Source of the DNA: an uncultured Synechococcales cyanobacterium
GTDB taxonomy: Bacteria; Cyanobacteriota; Cyanobacteriia; CAIUCS01
Direction of reading: 5' to 3'
Assembly: GCA_903897715.1 (NCBI GenBank)
Contig: CAIUCS010000034.1
Span: 1 to 58,562 of the forward strand
Length of the DNA: 58,562 nt
Numbering within the stretch: position 1 is the stretch's first letter; each line of letters opens with the position of its first letter. This document shows, piece after piece, positions 46,781 to 57,226 of this stretch. The translations under genes were made by a program, and so were the position numbers. The notes under the pieces were generated by a model. That model did not search any database, was not told the DNA's origin, and worked only from the letters and a program-made list of their open reading frames with translations.

Positions 46781-47425
46781 TTGGGTATAGAACTACGAAG
46801 TTATGTCTATTTAGATAATTTACAACCTCAGCACGCAGCCTACCTGGGAACGGTATGTGTGGGATTCTTACCCCTACCTGGTGATACATCATTATGGATT
46901 GAAATTTCACCGGGTATAGAGATTAATCGAATCATGGATATTGCATTAAAGGCGGCTGTAGTGCGACCAGGTGTACAAGTTGTGGAACGTTTATATGGCT
47001 TACTTGAGATACATTCTAGCAAACAAGGGGAAGCCCAGGCAGCAGGTCGGGCAATTTTAGAATCATTAGGGGTTAAACGGTCTGATGGACTTAAGCCTTC
47101 CATTGTCTCCAGCCAGATTATTCGCAATATTGATCCTCACCATACCCAATTAATTAATCGCACCCGTCGGGGACAAATGCTTCTTTCTGGACAAACCCTT
47201 TATGTATTTGAAGTAACCCCGGCTGCCTATGCAGCACTCGCTGCGAATCAAGCTGAGAAAGCAGCACTCATTAATATTTTAGAAATCCAGGCAGTAGGCA
47301 GTTTTGGACGGTTATACCTGGGAGGAGAAGAAAGAGATATTTTAGCAGCCGCCTCTGCTGTTGTGGATACAATTAGCCATATCCCCGGAAGAGTTTTGTC
47401 TATTTCTTCTCAACGGGAAGAATAA
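46781..47425 (+). CDS. ccmP: Carboxysome shell protein CcmP (tandem BMC domains)
   Basis: A protein of about 214 residues with two BMC domains: [55 protein letters not shown], then [40 protein letters not shown] and [14 protein letters not shown]. CcmP forms a stacked, gated double trimer in the beta-carboxysome shell. Homologues start M-G-I-E-L-R-S-Y; here that Met position is TTG at 46781, so a TTG start is proposed. It stands apart from a ccmKLMN cluster, as is usual for ccmP. Confidence 0.9.
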   Translation: MGIELRSYVYLDNLQPQHAAYLGTVCVGFLPLPGDTSLWIEISPGIEINRIMDIALKAAVVRPGVQVVERLYGLLEIHSSKQGEAQAAGRAILESLGVKRSDGLKPSIVSSQIIRNIDPHHTQLINRTRRGQMLLSGQTLYVFEVTPAAYAALAANQAEKAALINILEIQAVGSFGRLYLGGEERDILAAASAVVDTISHIPGRVLSISSQREE

Positions 47426-47448
47426 AATAAAGACCATATGAGCCTTTA

Positions 47449-47549
47449 CGGGTGCATCCCAATTTTGCAGCCCCCACCCTAGCCCCCTCTCCCAAAACGG
47501 GAGAAGGGGCTAGGGTGGGGGGGAAACTTGCACCATTGGGATACTCTCG
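47449..47549. repeat. TIR element family B, copy 2
   Basis: It begins CGGGTGCATCCCAATTTTGC and ends ATTGGGATACTCTCG, with an internal perfect hairpin of the CCCTAGCCCC / GGGGCTAGGG type. About 100 bases, no coding capacity. It lies between convergent ccmP and the hydrolase gene. Confidence 0.75.
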
Positions 47550-47585
47550 GAGCAATTCCACTCCTTAGGAAATTGGGAATCTGGT

Positions 47586-48470
47586 TCACCCATTGGAGCC
47601 AAGTTGGTATTGGTGGGATAAAAAAGAATCAATGAGTTGCAGGTAGGTTTCTGGGTCTTCTAACATGGGGAAATGACCTGTTTTTGTCAATACCTGAAAC
47701 TGGATGTTTGGGTTAAGGTTGGCAGCCTGTTGTCCCATTGGAGTTGGGATAATCTGGTCATACTCTCCACATACCAACAGGGTAGGCATGGAAATTTGGG
47801 TAAATTCTTGGGGCATTGTCTCTGCTGCTCTTTGACTTACAGCGGTATAAATTGTACCCAGAGCAGCATTATCATCAGCCATTAAAAAATCTTCTAAAAA
47901 ATTTCGTTGTTGAGAAAGTGGAATTGGTTGGTGGAGAAATCGCGCCATAAATAATCGTTCAACAAACGGAATAGATAATAGCCAATGGGGACGAAATTTC
48001 ACCACATAGCCGCCAAATTTGTGGAAAGCAGAAAAGGCTTTTGGGTCATAAGGAAATATACCATTACAGGTTAGAATTGCCCGGTTTACCCGATGGGGAT
48101 AACGGTTTAAAAAAAGAACCGCAATGGATGCTCCAGTGGAATGGGCATTGATAGTTATTTGGTTAATCCCTAAGGTGTCTAGTAAAAGAGCTAGGTCATC
48201 GGCATAGGTATGGAGTTCATAGTCAAGATCCCTATGGGGAGATTTGGGTAATCGGGTGCGTCCAAACCCCCTTAAGTCATAGAGTAGACAATCAAATTCA
48301 TGGGTAAGGGCGATCGCCGTACTTTCCCAGTAGCGAGCAGAACCAGCCCACCCATGTACAAAAACCAATATTGGTTTGCCGGTCGGATAGTGTTCTCCTG
48401 AGGCATTTAGTTGGGACTGGGTAATCCATTGATAATAGTGTTCAACTCCACGAACTGAAGAATAGGGCAT
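47586..48470 (-). CDS. Alpha/beta-hydrolase
   Basis: A 294-residue alpha/beta-hydrolase. The oxyanion loop is VFVHGWAGSARYWE, the nucleophile elbow INAHSTGASIAVLF (Ser in A-H-S-T-G), the acid Asp in LLVCGEYDQIIPT and the His in LTKTGHFPMLEDPE. DLRGFGRTRLP follows strand 4. The triad is complete. The substrate is unknown; relatives include haloperoxidase/esterase-like enzymes. It lies 29 bases after clpX on the same strand. Confidence 0.85.
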   Translation of the reverse strand: MPYSSVRGVEHYYQWITQSQLNASGEHYPTGKPILVFVHGWAGSARYWESTAIALTHEFDCLLYDLRGFGRTRLPKSPHRDLDYELHTYADDLALLLDTLGINQITINAHSTGASIAVLFLNRYPHRVNRAILTCNGIFPYDPKAFSAFHKFGGYVVKFRPHWLLSIPFVERLFMARFLHQPIPLSQQRNFLEDFLMADDNAALGTIYTAVSQRAAETMPQEFTQISMPTLLVCGEYDQIIPTPMGQQAANLNPNIQFQVLTKTGHFPMLEDPETYLQLIDSFLSHQYQLGSNG

Positions 48471-48499
48471 GGATTCAGCAATAGTTAAGGAATAAAACG

Positions 48500-49834
48500 T
48501 TAGGCAGATTCCGGCTTGGGTAATGAAGCTGGATGGACTAATAGTTCAGCCGTTGACCGGTTTTCTACCATTTCTTTGGTGACGACACAACGGGTTACAT
48601 CTTTACGGGAAGGAAGCTCATACATAACATCCAACATTAATTCTTCCACAATACCCCGTAATGCCCGGGCACCGGTTTTACGACGATAAGCCTCCTTGGC
48701 GATCGCTCGCACGGCATCAGGACGAAAATCCAACTGAACATTATCCATCTTTAGTAACTTTTGATATTGTTTAACGATGGCACTGCGGGGTTCAGTGAGA
48801 ATAGCAACCAATGCGTCCTCATCCAGTGGCTCAATAACAGCTGTCACGGGAACCCGTCCTATAAATTCCGGAATCAAACCAAATTTCACTAAATCATCGG
48901 GTTCAGTATGCTTAAGAACATCAGCCGCCCGTTTCTCCCTTGGTTGTCCATCAGATTGGATAAAACCAATGGACTTTTTGCCAATTCGTTGTTCTATTAC
49001 TTTTTCTAAGCCAACAAATGCCCCACCACAAATAAACAAAATATTAGAAGTATCAATTTGGATGCAGTCTTGATAGGGATGTTTCCGTCCACCTTGGGGA
49101 GGAACATTGGCGACCGTGCCTTCCAACATTTTGAGCAATGCTTGCTGCACCCCTTCACCTGAAACATCCCTCGTTATGGAAGTATTTTCACTCTTACGAG
49201 CAATCTTATCAATCTCATCAATGTAAATGATTCCCCTCTGGGCATCTTCCACATTCAAGTTCGCTACTTGCAACAGGCGTAATAATATATTTTCCACATC
49301 CTCTCCCACGTATCCGGCTTCGGTTAGGGTCGTGGCATCGGCAACGGCAAAGGGTACATCTAATAATTCAGCTAAGGTTTGAGCAAGTAAGGTTTTACCA
49401 CATCCAGTTGGACCCATTAATAGTACATTAGACTTTTGCAGTACAATGATTTCATCTCCCCGTCCAGTTGACTTCGATTCAAGATGGGTCAATCGCTTGT
49501 AATGGTTATAGACTGCAACTGATAAAATCTTTTTAGCTTCATCCTGTCCCACCACATGTTCATCCAAAAATTTTTTTATTTCCCGTGGCTTGGGGACTTG
49601 CTTCATGGAAATAGAAGTTGCCCGAGTTTGACGTTGTTCTGAAGGTTGATCCCGACGGGGATCAGATTGGGAACCCGTAGAGTTTGAATCTAGGAATTCT
49701 TCGTCTAGGATTTCATTGCATAAATCGACACACTCGTCACAAATATACACCCCTGGACCCGCAATTAATTTCCGCACTTGTTCCTGGGACTTTCCGCAAA
49801 AGGAACATTTGAGATGGGAATCATATCTGGACAT
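48500..49834 (-). CDS. clpX: ATP-dependent Clp protease unfoldase ClpX
   Basis: A 444-residue AAA+ unfoldase. The N-terminal zinc-binding domain is [19 protein letters not shown]...CDECVDLC. Walker A is [19 protein letters not shown], Walker [14 protein letters not shown], pore loop GYVGEDVE, sensor region [18 protein letters not shown]. It is co-transcribed with tig and clpP, the standard order. ClpX delivers tagged proteins to ClpP; in cyanobacteria it is ClpC, not ClpX, that is known to work with NblA. Confidence 0.97.
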   Translation of the reverse strand: MSRYDSHLKCSFCGKSQEQVRKLIAGPGVYICDECVDLCNEILDEEFLDSNSTGSQSDPRRDQPSEQRQTRATSISMKQVPKPREIKKFLDEHVVGQDEAKKILSVAVYNHYKRLTHLESKSTGRGDEIIVLQKSNVLLMGPTGCGKTLLAQTLAELLDVPFAVADATTLTEAGYVGEDVENILLRLLQVANLNVEDAQRGIIYIDEIDKIARKSENTSITRDVSGEGVQQALLKMLEGTVANVPPQGGRKHPYQDCIQIDTSNILFICGGAFVGLEKVIEQRIGKKSIGFIQSDGQPREKRAADVLKHTEPDDLVKFGLIPEFIGRVPVTAVIEPLDEDALVAILTEPRSAIVKQYQKLLKMDNVQLDFRPDAVRAIAKEAYRRKTGARALRGIVEELMLDVMYELPSRKDVTRCVVTKEMVENRSTAELLVHPASLPKPESA

Positions 49835-49844
49835 GAAAGCCTCT

Positions 49845-50540
49845 TTAATGGGTTGCTGTTCCTAAAACATTAACCGACGGAGAAAGTTCGCGGCGGCGGA
49901 TAACCTGATCAATTAGACCATACTCCTTAGCTTCCTCGGCGGACATGAAGAAATCCCGCTCTGTGTCAGCTTCAATGCGGGTGAGTGGCTGTTGGGTGTG
50001 GGTTGCCAAGAGTTCATTTAATTTTTGCTTATGATATAAAATCTCCTTGGCTTGGATTTCAATATCAACTGCTTGACCTTGGGCTCCACCTAGGGGTTGA
50101 TGAATCATAATCCGAGAACTGGGGAGGGACATTCGTTTTCCAGGGGTTCCCCCAGACAACAGGAAGGCTCCCATGCTGGCGGCTAATCCAAAACAAATGG
50201 TAACCACGTTAGGTCGAATTTGCTGCATCGTATCATAGATCGCCATGCCCGCAGTGACTGATCCACCCGGAGAATTGATATAAAGCTGGACATCTTTTTC
50301 AGGGTCTTCTGCATCCAAAAATAGTAACTGAGCTACTATGGAGTCAGCTACTCCATCATCTACTTGAGTTCCCAGAAAAATAATACGTTCCCGTAATAAC
50401 CTGGAATAAATATCAAAGGAACGCTCCCCCCTGCCAGATTGCTCTACAACCATGGGAACCACACTACGGGGTGATGGAACATTGCCTGGAGAAACTAAGC
50501 TGGAAATTTGATAATGGAAAGACTGAGACAATACATCCAT
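49845..50540 (-). CDS. clpP: ATP-dependent Clp protease proteolytic subunit
   Basis: A ClpP of about 231 residues. Catalytic Ser in [19 protein letters not shown], His in [20 protein letters not shown] and Asp in [39 protein letters not shown] opens the core. About 35 residues precede the normal start, so a Met near [11 protein letters not shown] may be the mature or true start. It lies between tig and clpX, the position of clpP2 in other cyanobacteria. Confidence 0.95.
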   Translation of the reverse strand: MDVLSQSFHYQISSLVSPGNVPSPRSVVPMVVEQSGRGERSFDIYSRLLRERIIFLGTQVDDGVADSIVAQLLFLDAEDPEKDVQLYINSPGGSVTAGMAIYDTMQQIRPNVVTICFGLAASMGAFLLSGGTPGKRMSLPSSRIMIHQPLGGAQGQAVDIEIQAKEILYHKQKLNELLATHTQQPLTRIEADTERDFFMSAEEAKEYGLIDQVIRRRELSPSVNVLGTATH

Positions 50541-50708
50541 GGTTTTACGAGGAAGATACCCTTCAAAATGACTGTTAATAACTACTTCAATTACTACCAA
50601 CTCATATTCTATTATGACCTATTGGAAAAAAAATGTACGCTTTTTCCAGGTGAAGTGGAATCAAGCCCCTTTGCTTTTGTGCAAGGGGAACCAATAGACC
50701 GGGTTAAA

Positions 50709-52211
50709 TTAAACATCAGTTTTTTTAACCCTATCCATTTCACCATCAGGTTCCGGTAGCCTAAGTTCTTGGGTAATAGGGTCAGAAATGGTTTCAGCCG
50801 TTGTCTCTATGGTGGTCAAGTCATCTGTAGCCATGGGGTGAGAAAAGGGCATCCCTAATGGGGGGGATGATTCTGGATAAGTCTCAGGGATATATTCAAT
50901 GGTGGATTGGTTAGCCAACCAGTCCAAAACGGCATCCTGCCGCATTTCCTTCACAATCAACTTCTGTAGCATACCCCAGTCAATTTGATGTTTTGATCCG
51001 TTGTTGCGCTGTCGATACATATCAATTTCCTCTTCAACGGCTGCCTGACTCACTTGAATCGATTCACGTTTGGCAATTTCGCTAATTCCCATTGATATTT
51101 TTACTTTAGAAATTGCCTCAGGGCGATAGGATTCGAACAATGGCTCCATAATGGATTTCTCAGTTAATCCTTTGGTGCTGATACCAGATTCTTCTAATCT
51201 ATTGAGCGCGAAATTGATCATCAAGTAAATTTGTTCTTTAATTAAAACTTCCGGGGGATCAATGGTTATCAGTTCTTCAATTTTCTTGAGTAATGCCGTG
51301 TTGCGATTACTTTGGGTGGTGGACTCAGCCTCTGACTGGATCCGTTTTTCCACCGACTCTCGCAATACATCCATTGAGTCTAGATCACTTACTTTCCGAG
51401 CAAATTCGTCATCTAGGGGGTGTAATTCCACCTCTTTCAGCTCATTCAACGTTACCTTAGCAATTAAATTCTTATTGAGCCATTGAGGCTCTAATCCACT
51501 TTCAAAGCAAACTGGTACTTCTTTCGTTTCCCCAATGGTCATCCCCAAAATTCCTTGAACCAAACCCGACCATTGCTTGCCATCCGAGTCCCGCTCGATT
51601 AAATCGAGACTGAAGTTTTTGACATCCGAGTTAGCAATGATGTCCAACTCGCCAGTTTCTTCGTTGGGAAAATACAAGACAAAGTCAATTTCTCCCACAT
51701 CTTGTAGTTGGGCGGGACGGGGGGTACTGACTGGGATCAAAGTGGCGAGGCGACGACGATAGGTGTACAAGAAATCATCGACCTTGTGGGGTTGATAAAC
51801 CGATTTAGGGACTTGCAATTCCCATCCGGTGTACTCCCCTATCTCCAAGTCGGGGAGTATGTCCACGGAAACGGAGAAGGTAAAGACCTCGCCGGGCTTA
51901 AACCGTTGGATTAAGTCAGCGGGTTCAGTTAAAATGTGAATGTTGCCTAAACTATCAATTTGTTCTTGCTGAATTGCTTCTTCAACTGAGGCATTAAGAA
52001 GATCATCGATTGAGGTAGCTTTAATTTGTGCTAACCCAAAGTGCTGGATGAGAATTGGTCGAGGCACCTTACCTTTACGAAATCCAGGAATGGAAGCTCC
52101 ACGAGTCATGTCCCGAAGGACTTTTTCATAGGCTTCCTTGGTCTGTTCGGCAGACACTTCAATTTCAAGTTTAAGGCGACTGTCAGCCAATTTTTCCTGG
52201 GTAACTCTCAT
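50709..52211 (-). CDS. tig: Trigger factor
   Basis: A ribosome-associated chaperone of about 500 residues. The N-terminal ribosome-binding signature is SIPGFRKGKVPRPILIQHFG, followed by a PPIase-like domain (VQGILGMTIGETKEVPVCFE) and a helical arm domain to about residue 440. An extra Pro/Thr/acidic tail of about 50 residues follows. ATG 52211 (MRVTQEKLADSRL) is the family start; the frame opens further upstream at 52298. First gene of tig-clpP-clpX. Confidence 0.93.
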   Translation of the reverse strand: MRVTQEKLADSRLKLEIEVSAEQTKEAYEKVLRDMTRGASIPGFRKGKVPRPILIQHFGLAQIKATSIDDLLNASVEEAIQQEQIDSLGNIHILTEPADLIQRFKPGEVFTFSVSVDILPDLEIGEYTGWELQVPKSVYQPHKVDDFLYTYRRRLATLIPVSTPRPAQLQDVGEIDFVLYFPNEETGELDIIANSDVKNFSLDLIERDSDGKQWSGLVQGILGMTIGETKEVPVCFESGLEPQWLNKNLIAKVTLNELKEVELHPLDDEFARKVSDLDSMDVLRESVEKRIQSEAESTTQSNRNTALLKKIEELITIDPPEVLIKEQIYLMINFALNRLEESGISTKGLTEKSIMEPLFESYRPEAISKVKISMGISEIAKRESIQVSQAAVEEEIDMYRQRNNGSKHQIDWGMLQKLIVKEMRQDAVLDWLANQSTIEYIPETYPESSPPLGMPFSHPMATDDLTTIETTAETISDPITQELRLPEPDGEMDRVKKTDV

Positions 52212-52491
52212 GGGGTATGGTTGATAAAACGGGTCTAAATCTATGTAGTCTTTAATGATACCCCATTGGATGAACGATTGAATAGTTTTGCAATGCACTG
52301 ATTTTTTATGACTATAGAGAGCAGATGATTACACCTACCACAGTCTTTCATCCGGTGTGGGCACACATTTTCCTAATAGTTTTATCTCTGTCAAATTAAA
52401 TGGCTTCCCAGGAAAGAAAGAAAGTTAAATGAAGGGTTGATTCACCCTCCCTGTGAGGGTCATGTCTTTTTTAGGTTGAAATCAATAGGCT

Positions 52492-54432
52492 ATGAATGTC
52501 TCCCAACTCCTACCCCTATTAAAAGATCCAGAGCGATTGGCAACTCGGTTAAAGGAGATTCCCGCTGAGCCGGGAGTTTACTTTATGCGGGATGACACGG
52601 ATCGTATCCTCTATATTGGCAAATCTAAAACGTTGCGATCGCGAGTGCGGAGTTATTTTCGTGATTTGAGTACCCTTTCTCCACGAATAGAATTAATGGT
52701 ACGGCAGATTGTTGAAATTGAATTTATCGTCACCGACACCGAGACAGAAGCTTTGACCTTAGAAGCCAACCTAGTTAAGCAACATCAACCCCATTTCAAT
52801 GTATTACTGAAAGATGATAAGAAATATCCATATTTATGTATTACTTGGTCTGAAGACTATCCCCGTATCTTCATTACCCGTAAACGATTCCTCAACCAAC
52901 CAAAGGATCGATATTACGGTCCTTATGTGGACGTGTTCCTGCTCCGCAGTACCCTCCATTTGGTCAAGCGTTTATTCCCACTCCGTCAACGCCCTCAACC
53001 ATTATTCAAAGACCGTCCCTGCTTAAATTATGACATCGGTCGTTGTCCTGGTGTGTGTCAGCAATTAATCTCACCGGAAGAATACCGCCGTACTGTCATG
53101 AAGGTGGCAATGGTGTTCCAAGGACGCACAAAAGAATTAGTGGATATTTTAACCCCACAAATGCATAGAGCGGCGGCAGATTTAAACTTTGAGTTGGCTG
53201 CTCAACTACGAGACCGCATCCGGGGTATGGAGGGGTTGGGTGCTGACCAAAAGGTGCAATTGCCCAATGATAGTGTATCCCAAGATGCCATCGCCTTTGC
53301 CGCTGATCACCACCATGCCTGTATTCAATTATTTCAAATTCGGGCAGGACGACTGGTGGGACGCCTTGGCTTCTTAGCGGATGCCCAGTCGGGGGATGGG
53401 GGTGCTATTTTACAACGGGCGTTGGAAGAACATTATCGAGGGGTTGATCCGGTGGAAATTCCCACTGAAATAGTGGTTCAACATCCATTAACTGATATGG
53501 AATTCCTGGAAGCTTATCTCAGTGAACGGAAGGGTAGAAAAGTTTCTATCCTAGTTCCCCAACGTCAGCTTAAAGCAAATTTGATCGAAATGGTGGAACG
53601 GAATGCTGAATTAGAATTATCTCGTACCCGTCGATTTGCGGAGCGTAACCATCAAGCTTTGATTGATTTAGCTGAATTATTAGATTTACCTGATATTCCC
53701 CATCGAATTGAAGGATATGATATTTCCCATATCCAAGGTTCGGATGCTGTTGCTTCTCAAGTAGTCTTCATTGACGGACTGCCAGCTAAGCAGTATTACC
53801 GTCACTATAAAATCAAAAATCCTACGGTTAAAATCGGGCATTCCGATGATTTTGCCAGTATGGCTGAGGTGATTACCCGGCGTTTTCGTCGTCACTTGCG
53901 GGATAGGGCTGTACCCCCTCCCTCCTCCATCCCCCCATCTCCGTTAACCACAACAGTCGATCAGCCCAATTGGCCAGATTTAATTTTAATTGATGGAGGA
54001 AAGGGACAGTTATCTGCGGTTGTTGGGGCTTTAAGGGAAATGAACCTGATGGAAGACCTTCGGGTAATTGGTTTGGCTAAACAGCATGAAGAGGTTTTTT
54101 TGCCCAATGAGTCAGTACCATTGGTCACTGACCCTGACCAACCAGGGGTGCAGTTATTACGCCGTCTGCGGGATGAAGCCCATCGTTTTGCTGTGAGTTT
54201 TCACCGGCAGCAACGGAGCGATCGCATGAAACGATCTCGCCTCAGTGAAATTCCCGGACTTGGGCACCATCGACAAAAGCAACTCTTGGCTCATTTCCGT
54301 TCCGTAGATTACATTCGAGAGGCGAGTCTCCAACAATTAGCAGAAGTGAATGGCATTGGTTTACACCTAGCGCAACACATTTTCAATTATTTTCATCCCC
54401 AATCTGACAGTGAAATTGATTCAATCCATTAA
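52492..54432 (+). CDS. uvrC: Excinuclease ABC subunit C
   Basis: A 646-residue UvrC. The GIY-YIG nuclease domain has [20 protein letters not shown] and [13 protein letters not shown] motif lies near residue 225 ([19 protein letters not shown]). The RNase H-like second nuclease domain has [20 protein letters not shown] and [14 protein letters not shown]. The HhH pair is [18 protein letters not shown] and [16 protein letters not shown] Pro-rich insertion ([11 protein letters not shown]) lies near residue 475. Complete. Confidence 0.97.
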   Translation: MNVSQLLPLLKDPERLATRLKEIPAEPGVYFMRDDTDRILYIGKSKTLRSRVRSYFRDLSTLSPRIELMVRQIVEIEFIVTDTETEALTLEANLVKQHQPHFNVLLKDDKKYPYLCITWSEDYPRIFITRKRFLNQPKDRYYGPYVDVFLLRSTLHLVKRLFPLRQRPQPLFKDRPCLNYDIGRCPGVCQQLISPEEYRRTVMKVAMVFQGRTKELVDILTPQMHRAAADLNFELAAQLRDRIRGMEGLGADQKVQLPNDSVSQDAIAFAADHHHACIQLFQIRAGRLVGRLGFLADAQSGDGGAILQRALEEHYRGVDPVEIPTEIVVQHPLTDMEFLEAYLSERKGRKVSILVPQRQLKANLIEMVERNAELELSRTRRFAERNHQALIDLAELLDLPDIPHRIEGYDISHIQGSDAVASQVVFIDGLPAKQYYRHYKIKNPTVKIGHSDDFASMAEVITRRFRRHLRDRAVPPPSSIPPSPLTTTVDQPNWPDLILIDGGKGQLSAVVGALREMNLMEDLRVIGLAKQHEEVFLPNESVPLVTDPDQPGVQLLRRLRDEAHRFAVSFHRQQRSDRMKRSRLSEIPGLGHHRQKQLLAHFRSVDYIREASLQQLAEVNGIGLHLAQHIFNYFHPQSDSEIDSIH

Positions 54433-54558
54433 AACTTCAAAGGTTTTAATTTGTACACCAGTCCATAACGCGTAGCATTTTCCGCTAGTAATGCCCAAGC
54501 TGGAACCTATATCGATTTGCTCTCTACAATTTTTTCTTTATTTACCGAAAAATTGGGT

Positions 54559-54584
54559 CTAAAGCCCCGCCGTTTTAGGGCGGC
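54559..54584 (+). terminator. Candidate terminator after uvrC
   Basis: AAAG(CC)CCGCC (from 54561) pairs with GGCGGCTTT, closing a GTTTTAG loop and followed by TTATT. It lies 130 bases past the uvrC stop. It may instead be an IS605-type end hairpin. Confidence 0.4.
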
Positions 54585-54713
54585 TTTTATTGGGCTTTAG
54601 TTTGGCATTTTATCTATAGCTAATTCAGAGAACAGATTCTATACTGTAGAAATGATAGTGAGAGAAGCCAAGTGAAAACACGGAACAGCAGAGCAATATC
54701 TGATTGACTGACA

Positions 54714-54850
54714 AAACTTCTCAGCCAAAACCCCGAAAGCCCTCACCCTAGCCCTCTCCCGATGGGAGAGGGAACCGGAGGAGTGGATCATCTCCCCTCG
54801 CCCCCTGGAAGAGGGGTTGGGGGTGAGGGCGTACAACTTTTGTCAGTCAA
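54714..54850. repeat. TIR element family A, copy 3
   Basis: Ends TTGACTGACAAAACTT and AACTTTTGTCAGTCAA, 137 bases, nearly the same interior as copy 1 including the GGGAACCGGAGG(A/G)GTGGATC segment. The surrounding 54433-55027 holds no gene that I can support. Confidence 0.8.
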
Positions 54851-55027
54851 CCAAGTCTCATTGTGAGAGTACTTTTTCCTAATTAATCTAGATTCTTTAA
54901 TTTTTTGGTAGTCCTAAACAAGTAAGGATTGAATTAGTTGAGGGCAAAGCCCCTACGACCCCTCTTAAATCCTTACCTTTTTACCACCTCCAATTTTTTA
55001 AGATTTTTTAATTACGTGACCATAATA

Positions 55028-55897
55028 ATGATTTATTTTTTAACTGTAAATTATTTTTCAACTAATTTTATATTTAAGCTCATACCCTCCATTTTACAAC
55101 AACATTTTGAAAGTAACATTATCATTATCAATAATTCTCCTGAAGATGAAGACTTAATTGATTTAGTTAATCAATATCCACAAATTAAAGTTATTTGTTC
55201 TCCTAGTAATTTAGGATTTGGTTCAGCTTGTAATCTCGGCATTACCCATGTTTATCAAATTGATCCTAAAGCACTAATTTGGTTGATTAACCCTGACGCA
55301 GTTCTAAAAACAATAGCGATCGCTACAATCTTAAATTATTTTAAAGAGGATGCTGAAATAGCTATTTTAGGAACAAATATTGAAGACTCAAATGGTAACC
55401 CTTGGTTTGAGTTAGGACGTTTTAATCCATGGTTAGGTTCTGTAACCCACAGAGCTTATAATCCCCTACAAATTGATGGTTTTACAAAAATCCCTAGTCG
55501 TTGGGTATCTGGATGTAGTATGGTACTAAATTTATCTCAATTTGATCATTGTCCTCAATTTGATCCATTTTATTTTTTGTACTATGAAGATGTCGATCTA
55601 TGTGAAAAATATTTTCGGAAGAATTATAAAATTGTAGTAACTTCCATGGCATTAGTTATCCATTCAGTTTCATCTATAACTAGTCAAAATCCTTCAACAA
55701 AGTTGAAAGTAGAAATGATGAGTAAATTATATTTTTTAGATAAGTATGGTAAATTTTCTGCAATATGGTTTAACATAATTCGCTATCTGATAATAATTGC
55801 TATCGAACTATGTTTTAATCAAAAACGAGCTTTAGTGCGATGGGAAGGATTATTAGATTTCATCAAATGGAAAACAAAGGTTTACTTTATCTATTAG
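55028..55897 (+). CDS. Family 2 glycosyltransferase, rhamnosyltransferase-like, AT-rich
   Basis: A GT-A glycosyltransferase of about 289 residues: MIYFLTVNYFSTNFIFKLIP, IIIINNSPEDEDL, CSPSNLGFGSACNLGI, WLINPDAVLKT (D-x-D equivalent N-P-D), SRWVSGCSMVLN and FYFLYYEDVDLCEKYF. The N-N-x and Y-E-D-x-D-L motifs match dTDP-rhamnosyltransferase-like GT2 enzymes of cell-surface polysaccharide. Base composition is markedly more AT-rich than its neighbours, which suggests transfer. It lies 9 bases before the ECF ATPase, with no functional link known. Confidence 0.85.
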   Translation: MIYFLTVNYFSTNFIFKLIPSILQQHFESNIIIINNSPEDEDLIDLVNQYPQIKVICSPSNLGFGSACNLGITHVYQIDPKALIWLINPDAVLKTIAIATILNYFKEDAEIAILGTNIEDSNGNPWFELGRFNPWLGSVTHRAYNPLQIDGFTKIPSRWVSGCSMVLNLSQFDHCPQFDPFYFLYYEDVDLCEKYFRKNYKIVVTSMALVIHSVSSITSQNPSTKLKVEMMSKLYFLDKYGKFSAIWFNIIRYLIIIAIELCFNQKRALVRWEGLLDFIKWKTKVYFIY

Positions 55898-55906
55898 GGG
55901 GCTAAA

Positions 55907-56689
55907 ATGCAGTATCCATTGGTTTCCATTCGGAATTTGTCCTACTGCTACTCAGATGGAACCCTTGCCCTCAATGGAATTAACTTGGATATTTTCCCAG
56001 GAGAGCGATTAGCTTTAGTAGGAGCCAATGGTTCTGGTAAGTCAACATTACTACTGCATTTGAATGGATTATTATTACCACAACAGGGAACTATAACCGT
56101 AGACAACTATCCAATTACTTGCAAAAATTTGCAAGTAATTCGTAACAATGTAGGCTTGGTATTTCAAAATCCTGATGATCAGTTGTTTATGCCAACGGTA
56201 TGGGAAGACTTGGCATTTGGACCGATGAATCAACAACTATCGGGACAACTACTTGACGAACGTTTGGAAAAAGCAATGGATGATGTAGGTCTTGATTTAT
56301 CCTGCTATCGTGAGCGGCTGACGAATAATTTATCGGGGGGAGAAAAAAAACGAATTGCCATCGCTGGAGTTTTAGCCATGCAACCTAAAATTCTTATATT
56401 AGACGAACCCTCTGCTCAGTTGGATCCCAATTCACGTCGTCAATTAATCCGACTGCTGGAACGCCTTAATCTAACTCAATTGATTGCTACCCATGATTTA
56501 GACTTGGCGTTAGAACTATGTAATCGTGTCATCATTCTGAATCAAGGAAAGATTGTCAATGATGACTGTACAGTTAATAGTTTAAGTAACTCCACCCTAT
56601 TAGAAAAAAATTCCTTAGAATTACCTCTAAGCTACAGTCGCCCTTATTGTCGAATAAACGACAATAACTTATATGCTGATGGGAACTAA
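55907..56689 (+). CDS. ECF/cobalt-type ABC transporter ATPase (CbiO-like)
   Basis: A 260-residue ATPase. Walker A is LVGANGSGKSTLLLHLNGLL, Q-loop VFQNPDDQLFMPTVWEDLAFGP (the N-P-D-D-Q form typical of CbiO/EcfA), signature NLSGGEKKRIAIAGVL, Walker B ILILDEPSAQLDP and H-loop IATHDLDLALE. It energises uptake of Co/Ni or a vitamin with T and S components that are not in this window. The last codons overlap a gene fragment on the other strand. Confidence 0.9.
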   Translation: MQYPLVSIRNLSYCYSDGTLALNGINLDIFPGERLALVGANGSGKSTLLLHLNGLLLPQQGTITVDNYPITCKNLQVIRNNVGLVFQNPDDQLFMPTVWEDLAFGPMNQQLSGQLLDERLEKAMDDVGLDLSCYRERLTNNLSGGEKKRIAIAGVLAMQPKILILDEPSAQLDPNSRRQLIRLLERLNLTQLIATHDLDLALELCNRVIILNQGKIVNDDCTVNSLSNSTLLEKNSLELPLSYSRPYCRINDNNLYADGN

Positions 56690-56980
56690 ACCTGTGGAGG
56701 AATAAAAGTCAGGGGCGGATAGGTTAGCCATCATATTTGAATAAGTGAGGTCAATTCGTCCTTGACTGGTTCCATCTTCGGGTTGTAAATCCAATCCCAA
56801 AGCGGCAAAATGACTATAGAAAACACTGGCATAATATCCCTCATAATCCCCCAAATGATTCTTGGTATACCATTGGTGGGGAATACTGGCAAATAAGGAA
56901 CGGAAATGGTGTTCCAATCCATCCGAATCTCTTGGAAAGTCTGAATGCCAATGGGTAGTTTCTGGTTCACGATGACTCAA
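56669..56980 (-). pseudogene. Fragment of an AAA-ATPase-like / PD-(D/E)XK protein (DUF1703 type)
   Basis: A 103-residue ORF with HHFRSLFASIPHQWYTKNHL, GDYEGYYASVFYSHFAALGL and DLQPEDGTSQGRIDLTY. This is the nuclease-fold C-terminal block of the AAA-ATPase_like/DUF1703 proteins, which are normally 500 or more residues. The ATPase part upstream and the final E-x-K strand downstream are missing. The end overlaps the CbiO-like gene. It is a remnant. Confidence 0.65.
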
Positions 56981-56983
56981 TTG

Positions 56984-57094
56984 ATGGCATATAAACCCCT
57001 TAGCCTGGTTTTTCTGTTAATGGTAATAATTGGTTTAGTCGTACAACTATTCCTGCTTTATCTAACCAAAGTTCGGGTTAAGCCAAGGGCTTGA
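56984..57094 (+). CDS. Possible 36-residue single-helix membrane peptide
   Basis: ATG at 56984 opens MAYKPLSLVFLLMVIIGLVV, then QLFLLYLTKVRVKPRA to a TGA at 57094: one hydrophobic helix of about 20 residues with a basic C-terminal tail, like small photosynthetic or respiratory subunits. It does not match psbX, psbM, psaM, petG or petM as I recall them, and no clear ribosome site precedes it. It could be chance. Confidence 0.3.
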   Translation: MAYKPLSLVFLLMVIIGLVVQLFLLYLTKVRVKPRA

Positions 57095-57128
57095 ATCGTT
57101 AGAAACCTGGTTCTGATTCCAATGCTGA

Positions 57129-57177
57129 CCCTCACCCTAAATCCCTCTTTCCAAGGGAGAGGGATTTAGGGTGAGGG
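57129..57177. repeat. Perfect 20-bp hairpin
   Basis: CCCTCACCCTAAATCCCTCT (57129-57148) is the exact reverse complement of 57158-57177, with a 9-base loop. The same CCCTCACCC / GGGTGAGGG core is found in element family A, so this is probably a related repeat without the terminal repeats. It may also terminate the GT9 gene, which ends at 57227. Confidence 0.6.
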
Positions 57178-57226
57178 CTAACGACTGAGTTTAACCCAAA
57201 CTATGGAGTTCTCCCCAGAATAAGAT

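Noticed and set aside
54639-54836. A 65-residue minus-strand ORF
   Set aside because: Most of it is translated family A repeat.
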